Shown here piece after piece: positions 21,897 through 30,295 of a stretch of DNA of 64,000 bases. Every line of letters begins with the position of its first letter. The stretch's first letter is position 1. Below the pieces are notes generated by a model. It searched no databases. It was not told the DNA's origin and saw nothing but the letters and a program-made list of their open reading frames with translations. Source of the DNA: Agroathelia rolfsii (Eukaryota > Basidiomycota > Agaricomycetes > Amylocorticiales > Amylocorticiaceae); contig JABRWF010000008.1 in the NCBI GenBank assembly GCA_018343915.1, forward strand, positions 3,596,001 through 3,660,000. The letters are read 5' to 3'. The position numbers and the translations under genes were made by a program.

Positions 21897-24668
21897 TTAT
21901 GCGTGTGCAGCCACCTTACCCGCTTCTGCAAGCTCGCTGCTCTCTTTTGTAAATGCTCTAGTGCATTGAGCCATGGTAACGGAACTAAGATATCCTTGCA
22001 ATTAGTACTTGGCGACGTCAGAAAGTTAAGAGGCACATACGCTCGGGAAATGGGGTCTGTTTGATAGAAGTTGCCAATGGGTCTCTTCAATAGCTGCCCA
22101 GACACTTTCGCATTCGATGTTAGAGCAGCAAGTGTCTGCAAGCCCACCAGGGCGATGTCAACGGGCGTGCGTTCTGACGCGTCATATCTCACGAGAGCGG
22201 GAGAGATCTCCCACATGCGATCACGCAAGCTCAGGACGTCATCATAGGGTAGTGGGGCTCCAACAATCTCGGACAGAGCACTAACAAAAATATGAATGAA
22301 ACAATAGACTTGAAAAAGGTAAATATCGAATACCGGATGATTTTCCAATCCTCGCGCGATGCACCCGGAGGGGGGACAGCGGCACGGCCAAGTTGCGCAC
22401 GACCTTCGGTGTTCACCCAAGTTGTGGATTTCTCTGTGTAAGCGGCGGCGGGAAGGCAGACATCCGCAAGCTGAGCTCCAAGATCACCATGGTGACCTTG
22501 ATAGACCACGAATGCATCCTTGGGGATCGATTTAGGGTCAATTTCATCGGCGTTCAACAGATAAACAAATTTGGGTGTTGTTGAGGTGGCTTTCTTCGAT
22601 GGAACAAACCCAATCTCATATGCAGCCGGACGAGATGCAGCCTACACAAAAGACAAGTGTCAGTTTTGATAACAAGGACAATAGATATGTACTAACACGA
22701 TGAAGGATGCTGAAGCCATTCCATTCAGGTGTCAGGAGACTGCTCTTGTTCTTCTCAACAAATTTGGACAGTGCGTTGTACATGGCATGACCATCCGCAT
22801 GTTCCGAGAGCGCACTACCGACAATGATCAGGGGCCGTTTGGCGTTCTTGAACTTGTCGGCGAATGCTCCATTTCCGGCAACGAAATCGGCCAATGCCTT
22901 TGCATCAGCACCCAGATAATCGTAACCATAGGTGGTGTCCGCTCTTTCGCCAATGAAACCAACTTCGAGACCGCTGTGGAGCCAGCTCTTGCGAATACGA
23001 GAATTCAACACAGCCGCCTCGTGTCGTGGGTTGGTACCAACCAGGAGAATCACGTCGGCACTTTCAACTCCGGGAATGGTAGAATTGAAAAGGTAGTTGG
23101 AGCGGATGTCAACACCATGTGCGGGAAGGGCACTACCGTTAGTCTGATCAAGAGCAAGGTTATCGGAACCAAGACGATTCAAGAGATCCTTGAGCGCGAC
23201 GAGAGATTCGGTATCGGCTAGATGACCGGCGACAGCTTGAATCTCGTCTCCAGTAGCACCTGAGGTCGCAAGGCCGTTGGCAATAGCTGAGAGGGCATCC
23301 TCCCATGTCGAGGGTACAAAGCGATCACCCTGCTTTACAAGAGGTGTAGTCAATCTCTGGAACCTCAGGCCATCATATGCATAGCGGGTTTTGTCACTGA
23401 TCCATTCCTCGTTCACGTCATCATTCGTCTTGGGCTGGATACGCATGACCTGCACTCCCCGGGATTCGACAGAGATGTTGGAGCCAACTGCGTCTAAAAC
23501 ATCTATTGACTCGGTTCGCTTGAGCTCCCAGGGCCGAGCGTGGAATGCGTAAGGCTTGCTTGTCAATGCTCCGACTGGACAGAGATCGACAACGTTTCCG
23601 GAAAGCTCCGAGTTCATGGTCTTTTCGACATACATGCCAATTTGCATGTCATTACCGCGACCCGTCGTGCCAAGATCTTCGACGCCGGCAACTTCATTAG
23701 CAAACCGTACGCAACGTGTGCACTGGATACATCGGTTCATGGATGTCTTCACAAGTGGACCCAAATCTTTGTTCTCGACCGCACGCTTTCCAGTGATCTC
23801 ATGGAATCGGGTTCTGTCAGAGCCGTAACGCATGGATTGGTCCTGGAGGTCACATTCACCACCTTGATCGCAGACAGGGCAGTCCAATGGGTGATTTGCG
23901 AGCAAGAACTCCATGACGCCCTCGCTAAATGACAGAAATAAGTAAAGAAAGGCAAGTGCAAGTGTCAAAGACATACCGGGCTTCGTGTACCAATGGGGTA
24001 TTCGTGAACACCTTGGCACCAGGCATAGCGGGCATAGCACTTTGAGATTTATTGTGTGAGTAACGTAGGAGAAGCTAGAGGCACGTAACATACCATGATG
24101 CTACTGGCTTCGGGGAGCGTTCCACCTCAACGAGACACATCCTGTCCGGGCTTGTAAGCACGAGAGAATATGACAGAATCGAGTAAATATACTTGCCTGC
24201 AATTGCCAGCAATAGAAAGCCTGGCGAAAACACGTTAGTGCATCGTTTGTGTAAATAAGAACGTAAACCCAACCTATCGTGGTAACAGAATCTAAACGGA
24301 TTGACGATAGATTAAATCAGACGAAGAACACAATATCTGGGAGAACAAACCTAGGGATGGTAGCGCCTGCTGCCTCGCATGCCTGGATAAGAGCAGAACC
24401 TGCACAAGAATGCATGAGCCATCGAATTTGTTCGCTAGTGCGGCAGTAAGTACAACAGACCTTGTGGTACCGTTACCTCCTTGCCGTCGACGGTCAGGGT
24501 AATGTCCGCTTGTCTCGCAGACGTTGATGCAAAATTGCGAACGGCTTTTGCACAGAGTTACTACAAGCCGTTCGCAGAATGCGGACAAATGGCTCAAGGC
24601 GTACCTCCGCTTGAGGCGACCTTCCCGAGAAGACCCGTCTGGGTTGGACGTGACACAAGACGCAACAT
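21897..24668 (-). CDS. NDUFS1: NADH:ubiquinone oxidoreductase 75/78-kDa subunit (complex I)
   Basis: Eleven exons on the minus strand: 24605-24668, 24461-24544, 24351-24399, 24274-24291, 24197-24220, 24094-24141, 23977-24039, 22697-23924, 22334-22641, 22041-22280, 21897-21984; 737 aa, the usual family length. The start [16 protein letters not shown] is a basic mitochondrial presequence. Iron-sulphur ligands are visible: FCYHDR..GNCRMC for the 2Fe-2S centre, and [19 protein letters not shown] and [10 protein letters not shown] for the 4Fe-4S centres. A molybdopterin-oxidoreductase-like domain follows (SWEDALS-type, [16 protein letters not shown]). It ends DPISRAS with VTMAQC. It passes electrons from the flavin centre along the matrix arm. 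Oddities: 18- and 24-nt micro-exons and a GC-AG intron (24142-24196). Confidence 0.96.
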
Positions 24669-24995
24669 CATCAGGGCAGGCTACCACAATATGGGGTAGC
24701 AGGAGAGATAAGCTAGGAGAGATGGAGAGTTATTAGACAGGGAAAGAGCGGTGAGCTTCGACCCGCGTACAATGCTCGTCGTAGTTTGTCCTGGCGCAGC
24801 GAATTCCTCCAGGCGGAGGCGACTTCAGGCGGAGTTTCAATTCACGCAGCCCAGCGAATCGCATCCGTTCCATTGCTTTTCGTACACATATACAGTATGT
24901 CCGCACTACGAGTAAATAATAATCGCATTGACGTCAAGAACTAAAGATACACGATAAGGATTACATAGGTAAAATTAGCCCAGAAGATAAATATC
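24669..24995. promoter_or_regulatory. Promoter region of NDUFS1
   Basis: 327 bp upstream of the NDUFS1 start (transcription to the left), bounded by the stop codon of the next minus-strand gene. The only feature I see is a GC-rich direct repeat, CAGGCGGAG, at about 24810-24836. Confidence 0.35.
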
Positions 24996-26542
24996 TTAGG
25001 GAACAAACACAACCATCAGCACATTAACCACCAATTTCTCGAGTTCTCCTGTGTTGGATACAAACGGCAGCCTTTCTTTCCCAGGTACGGCGGCAGAAGG
25101 AGACGCCCATGGGTCGCTAAGCACAAGAATATCCTCCTCTGCAAGGGGAACTGCGCCGCTTTCTTGAATCCGCATTCGGAGCATATCGGCCTCATCCTGG
25201 ACGTCACTATACATGCTATAAGGCCGTCTCGTAGCGGATGATGATCGCTGTCCATTCAATACGCCGGAGGGTGTACGACGACTAGAAGGGCTCTTTAGCA
25301 AAGATGCTGTGTCAATACCCCATTCAACATTGCGATCGACAGGCCAAATGTATCCGCCGGCGGTCCAATGCAATTCTGGTGTGAGTTTGTACAGTTTGAG
25401 AGCGTGGTAAAGAACAGAATCGCCTCCCTTCAACTATGAAATCCAGTTCAGTTTCAGTGCCCAGATCGTTGCAAGGTTGCAAAGGAAATAATATCGTACC
25501 ATAGGGACAAGTGAGTCAGCCAACATGTCAGCAGGGCTCACGTTGTGCTCATGCTGAAGGTAGAACGCAATACGACGCCCTCTTGTCGCGTTGAGGATGG
25601 GACTGAGAAGATCCAGGAATTGGTCACTTGGGTTAATCAAGGGGTCAGGCATGAGGCCAGCGGGCCCAAAACTCTTAAGGTAAATGGCGTAGGACATCGT
25701 AGCTCGGCATCCCCGCGAGACCGTTTCCATCTCATATTCGCATTCCGTCGTAAACGCAGTCCACTCAATATCCCCGCCTTTCCCGCCTTTTCCGTGAAAT
25801 TGATCTGTCCTACCTTGCGCGTCACGCACTATGAGTGCACCACCGCGGTGGCGTATGGGTAGAGTGAAGAGTATGGTGGCCACGCGACCATCATTGCGAA
25901 GGTTGGATGCCTGGGGTAACATGCGACCACCAGTGACAATAATTTCGAGTTTATCGCGTAAGGCGGTAAGGTAATGACCTTGTGGGAGTATCGGGAACAG
26001 GGTATTCCGAACGGCTTCCAGTATGGGGTGATTCGAAATATCGAGTGTAGTCGTGACAGGAAGGTTTTGTGGATAATAGAGTGACTCACGCTCGGTGAAG
26101 TCATCTGGATTGAGCGACTGATGTGGCTTACAAGCAGCGATCAATACATCCAAAGCCGGCGGCGTGTCAATCTCGACATCAATTGGGAAGTTGAGCGAAT
26201 GGGTCAAACCGGACTGGAAGACACATGAGGCTAATCGGTACCGATGAGAGTGAAACACAAGTGTACCTTGGAACGAAAAAAAAGAACGAGATTCGCAGCA
26301 TCAAATGGGATATAACCGGAGACGCAATTTTGCTGTCTTGTCGCAGACAACAGGTTGGAGATGTTAGATTGAAAGGCTTGTTGTGCTTCATAATCAGCCT
26401 TGAGCAACTTGGTGTGATGCACCTTGCGAGATCTGTGATGAGATCTTTCGATCTGAAAATCCAGGCTATCTGGACTGGAATGAAAGGACGAAGGGCTGTC
26501 GTCGAGGGCCATTCGGTTCGACGCGGGGGAGAAGGGCATCAT
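24996..26542 (-). CDS. 2OG-Fe(II) oxygenase-like protein, active site probably altered
   Basis: Three exons on the minus strand: 26267-26542, 25500-26213, 24996-25433; 475 aa. The middle part resembles a large fungal 2OG-dioxygenase family: HRGGALIVRD, a short gap, IEWTAFTTECEYEMETVSRGCRATMSYAIYL. In better-preserved members, as I recall them, the corresponding stretch reads like SDCEHEV..V..G.R.TLTY, where His is the distal iron ligand and Arg (+10) binds 2-oxoglutarate. Here the His position is Tyr (ECEYE), while the Arg is kept. It may therefore be inactive or bind metal differently. The assignment is from motif memory only. Start codon choice (26542 or a later in-frame ATG) is open. Confidence 0.6.
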
Positions 26543-27298
26543 CGTCGATGGGTGAGTACAGACCCGAATGGTTTTTGAGACGATACTGAAGTGGGTGGAT
26601 CACAAGGATACGAGGGCGCAAAGTAATAGCAGCTGTGGTGGATGGGTGAAATAGAATAGCAGATGAGTTGGTAGGAAGCACAGAGGATCCGAGTCGTCAA
26701 TGAGGCCTTTTACATGTAGCTGCGGCCGGCGCTAGGGGGACCGAAAAGATATTAATTATGGCCCACCATGACCTTGTCCGGCAAATGCGATCCGGGATGC
26801 AGGTAGTGACGGCAGTATGCCAGATGCTGGATAGTACATGTATGCTTGGGCTGTACAGGGAACTTGAAAGTGCGAAGAGTAGACAAAACAATACCAGTTG
26901 CAGGAAATAATGGGTGTCAAGGACGTGTACATTGTTCCATACGTTAGCTGCTACATGAGATATTCACTCGTTCAGAGCTAGTGCTGTATTTCGAGTATTG
27001 TCAGCAGGCACGTGTATAGGGCGTGCTATAGGGGTATGCGTCCATGCTCAACAACTAATGTATTTGTCTAAGAGGTATAGAGAAATATTGTGTAATGCTA
27101 CTTCACGCGACTTGGTGGTGGTTGGGAGGCAAGAGTTTTGCTACTGTGTATAAGACTAACAATATCTAATGAGGCTAGTTGCACTCCACTAGTATAAAAT
27201 TAACTGTAGTCATAAGCTTCCAAGATTATACAGTATTCCTTGGGAATAATTTGAGCAATGAGCCGACCAAAGAATAGGTCAAGGATAGGGATTTCCAA
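26543..27298. other. Intergenic, nothing recognised
   Basis: No domain-bearing frame, RNA gene or clear repeat seen. It includes the presumed promoter of the 2OG-oxygenase-like gene. Confidence 0.4.
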
Positions 27299-28395
27299 CT
27301 AATCAACCCTATTCAAGTCTTGTTCATTCTCATACTCTAGCGTAATTATAACCGCCCCATCATTGAACATCTCCTTTATCTGACTCTCAGCAAGCGTCTT
27401 CTCCACAGAGTGGTCAGCCACATTTGCAATAACGTATTTGGTACCATGACGTGAGCTTGTTATCTCGTCGATGACCTCATATTTGATGTTTTTATATAAA
27501 ATCACATCGCCCAAATACACCTGATGTAGTGCTGATTTTGTTCTGGAGGGGGTAGAAGGCAAAGGCTGAGTAGTCATCTCAGAAGGACACAACGCAATGT
27601 GATTGTAATGCTTCCTAAAAAAACTGTCAAATAGGCTATCAGCAGCAAACAAGGATGTTTATTTACGACATCAGATCAGCATCATGGAGCAAGGCTCGCC
27701 TGACTTTGTCGCCATGGGCCTGTCGAAGTGCCTCAAGGATAAACTGAAAGACAGCATTTGAGGCAAAGGTAGCAGAAAATAACCTCATGAATGATCATCA
27801 GATAAGATGCATAGTTTACAAGAATATTGCATACATACTCCTTTGGCTTGGATGAATCTGCTTCTTGAATGAGACAGTAGCAATTATTGTACCAATCCAG
27901 CGTATTGCATGAGAAGGTTGATTTAGGAAGGATACCAGAACCACCGGTATTATGGGATTGCGCCTTCGCCATGTCATAAGATGTCTGGTGCTGGCTAATG
28001 CTTGTTCCCATAGAATGAATATAGGAAGCAGCAAGCCGAGAAGCTAATACCATGAAAGCGAGGGCACGCTGCAAGCTTGCCAAGTCACATGAAGCAGCCT
28101 GGGAGCCAGGTATGGTGCATCTCTCTAGTGCATTTGTAACTTGAACAGCTGGTGGCAAATCTATGAGACAGGAAATGGTGCTTAAGGTTGAAGAATAATG
28201 ATCAGTCTTGGTAAGTAGAAGAGGAGCCTTGATCAAAATAGTTGTAGTCGACTGCATGATGGTAGGTGGTAAGGCAAAGCAATTGCCTATGGGGCTTCGG
28301 CATCTGGTACGCTTGACTTCCGTTGTTTTGATATTCAAGCTCTGTAGGACTAGGCTTAGATTGATGATCGATGATGCCTTGTTAACATCAGTCAC
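27299..28395 (-). CDS. Uncharacterised spliced gene, 5' end uncertain
   Basis: Three minus-strand blocks join in frame: 27835-28395, 27667-27743 and 27299-27614, via introns 27744-27834 (GTATGC..TTTCAG) and 27615-27666 (GTAAAT..TTTTAG). They give about 317 codons. The joined reading EYFILEALRQAHGDKVRRALLHDADLMSKHY across both introns is protein-like, which supports the model. I recognise no domain. The C-terminus is acidic (ITLEYENEQDLNRVD). No good ATG lies at the upstream edge; a 5'-truncated LINE begins about 10 bp away, so the first exon may have been lost or displaced by that insertion. Confidence 0.5.
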
Positions 28396-28404
28396 ACCGC
28401 AATT

Positions 28405-28806
28405 GGCCCACTACTGGCGCCTTCCGCACTACTGCAACAGACCTACTGGAATACCATGCTTTCCTCCTACCCATACGAATCCGCCTTAACCAGGCTGCCT
28501 TCAACAACGCTGTATGCCTGGCATCATTACCCCACCTACACCCACTCAGTAAATACATCACCAAATGTGCTCGTCACCTCCCGCACCTCCACCACTCCCC
28601 CCTACACAAACTCTTCCATGCTTTCCCGACTATTTGACAGGTCAAATCAATCAACCCTACCCCCCGTCCTACAAGCTGGACCCCCGGCTTCTCCTACAAC
28701 ATTGCCATGTCAAGAGACGAAGCAATTATGCTAGCAGAAGAAAATGCCCGCCACTAAGGCCTAATTATATACACCAATGGCTCAGGCTACAAGGGAGGGA
28801 TAGGGG
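28405..28806 (+). mobile_element. LINE (non-LTR retrotransposon) fragment: end of RT domain to start of RNase H
   Basis: The frame beginning TGAFRTTATDLLEYHAFLLP and continuing ASLPHLHPLSKYI matches the RT-to-RNase H linker of Tad-like fungal LINEs. After one stop codon comes GLIIYTNGSGYKGGIG, the first RNase H strand (catalytic Asp replaced by Asn). The 5' end is truncated, as is usual for LINE copies. The frame resumes (AAAYAEDNHKVEHVRC..) only in the inverted segment at 45599-44360, after removal of three later insertions. Confidence 0.8.
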
Positions 28807-28929
28807 TGATAAAACTAGAAAATTGGCTAGACTAGGAATTGAACCCAGGGCCTCCCGTTATATATACAGGTGCTCTACTAACTGAGCTATCTTGCCATTA
28901 CTAGAGTGTGAATTCTTCTGATTACAACA
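28807..28929 (-). mobile_element. 123-bp miniature LTR-like element carrying a tRNA-like sequence
   Basis: It begins TG and ends CA, is flanked by a perfect 5-bp duplication AGGGG (28802-28806 and 28930-28934), and removing it with one AGGGG restores the LINE RNase H frame (GGIG-AAAYAED). That makes it an insertion with integrase-type ends rather than a poly-A-tailed SINE. The interior is almost filled by the tRNA-like sequence on the minus strand. Confidence 0.75.
28824..28896 (-). tRNA. tRNA-like sequence (probably not a working tRNA), anticodon position ATA
   Basis: It folds as a cloverleaf: acceptor GGCAAGA/TCTAGCC (one A-A mismatch), D-arm GCTC..GAGC, anticodon stem CCTGT/ACGGG, T-arm CTGGG/CCTAG with loop TTCAATT, discriminator A. 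A- and B-box promoter sequences (TAGCTCAGTTAG.. and GGTTCAATTCC) are intact. The anticodon loop ATATATA would read ATA, not a normal eukaryotic anticodon. It probably survives as a Pol III promoter inside the mobile element. Confidence 0.6.
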
Positions 28930-28945
28930 AGGGGCAGCAGCATAT

Positions 28946-29886
28946 TGTTACGAGTCGCTTGTTGTACTATAATTTTATTTTGAATTTTTCATTATTTTTC
29001 CAAAATTTTCCTGATTTTTCTCTATTTTTTGGTGTATATATTGTATATTACGTAAGCATACACTCTGATGACTAAGCAAGTCATGTGACCAGTCGACCAT
29101 GTGACTGGCCCTCATGTGACCACTAGTCATGTGACATATTATGTAAACAGAGTCTAGAGCATGGGTCCGGATCATGATACCACTCTAAACTCACTATAAC
29201 CAATAATGGCGCAATATCACGCCATACTTAGCATTGCTGCGCACAGACCAGGTAGAAATAGTATATAACCCTGTAGTGCCTCTACCTGAAGACCTCAGAT
29301 TCGTTCTCTTCGTCTTCAGGTAAGCACAGTAGTGCTTTGTATTAAATAGATGCTAACATAATAAAAAACTTCGTCTTCAGAGCCTATCTCTCTCTCTCTC
29401 TCTCTCTCCCCCTCACAAATCCTCCCTGCTCCGTGCTAAGAGGTAGCCAGTGTGCTTAGTGCTACTGGTTGTTTAGAGGTTACTCCGTGCTCCTCTACGT
29501 TAGAGCGCATAAGACAGGTCCAGCCCATTGGGTGACCATTTGTGTCTCTGTAAACAAATACATAGTGCTTAGTGCACTCAAGTAAGCAAAGGCATTGCCC
29601 TGCGCTTATCGCGGTTAAGATACATTGCACGCCTAGCGGCATACACAAGACAACCAGTGTTCTGCGTGTAGACCCTGCTTGAAAGTCTTGTAGACTTAGA
29701 GTAAAGCTCGGTGATACAAAGACTCTAGTTTGCGTGACAGCTGCAACAGCGCAAGGAAGTGTACACCCGCGCATCCCTAGCCTTGGGAGTTGTAAAACAG
29801 CTGTTACCTGGCTACCCCGTACCTTTGAGGGGTTTACGTAGGCATAGGTTGAGTTTTGGTGGCAAGAGTCAGGTGTGCTCTTGACA
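28946..29886 (+). repeat. TE1 5' LTR (941 bp, family F1)
   Basis: TG..CA ends (TGTTACGAG.. to ..CTCTTGACA), preceded by the target duplication CATAT (28941-28945) whose partner is at 45595-45599 in the inverted segment. U3 has four CATGTGAC boxes (29082-29135). TATATAA is at 29262-29268. The predicted transcript start/self-primer AGATTCGTTCT is at 29297-29307, 35 bp from the TATA box. A candidate intron is at 29320-29380 (CAG/GTAAGC.., branch GCTAAC, CTTCAG). A CT microsatellite is near 29389-29410. The 3' LTR is at 45600-46559 on the other strand. Confidence 0.93.
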
Positions 29887-29888
29887 TT

Positions 29889-29899
29889 AGAACGAATCT
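29889..29899 (+). other. TE1 primer-binding site for self-priming
   Basis: AGAACGAATCT lies two bases after the LTR end and is the exact reverse complement of AGATTCGTTCT (29297-29307) inside the same LTR. This matches the Tf1 mode, where the first 11 nt of the element RNA fold back and prime minus-strand DNA synthesis instead of a tRNA. Confidence 0.75.
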
Positions 29900-30295
29900 C
29901 CCCCCCATCTTTCTGCGCTAGTTGCTTTGTGCACTAGAGGAGGTGTAACAAGCCTCATTATTTGAAGCAAAGAAACAAACTACCTACACAAATTTAGTAG
30001 ACTACCACGGTCACTCTACCTACAAAAAGTAGTAGTCTTCAACTTCGCACATTTCTTTATTTTGGGAAATTCTTGGCTGGCTTGCGCTTGGTGTTAGAAA
30101 ACCAAGGGTGCATCAGTTGTCACGAGCTATTAAAGGGAACAACACCCGAGTGGATAGACATGAAAGGCTCCGGCCGACACAAGTAGCCCATATAAAGTAA
30201 ATCAATTAATGTAGAATAGGCCTAGCTTCAAGGGCAAAACAAACTTTTATAAAAACACAAATTCGTTTTGGGAGCCTCCAGTTTTACTGTCGAGC

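Noticed and set aside
28824..28896. A working tRNA-Tyr-like gene (anticodon ATA)
   Set aside because: ATA is not a normal eukaryotic anticodon, the acceptor stem has a mismatch, and the sequence lies inside a 123-bp insertion with target duplications. Better read as part of a mobile element.
29283..29322. An RNA hairpin at the 5' end of TE1 transcripts hiding the splice donor
   Set aside because: If transcription starts at the self-primer (29297) the left arm is upstream of the start, so this hairpin can form only in DNA or in the 3' part of the RNA. Kept only as a conserved inverted repeat.
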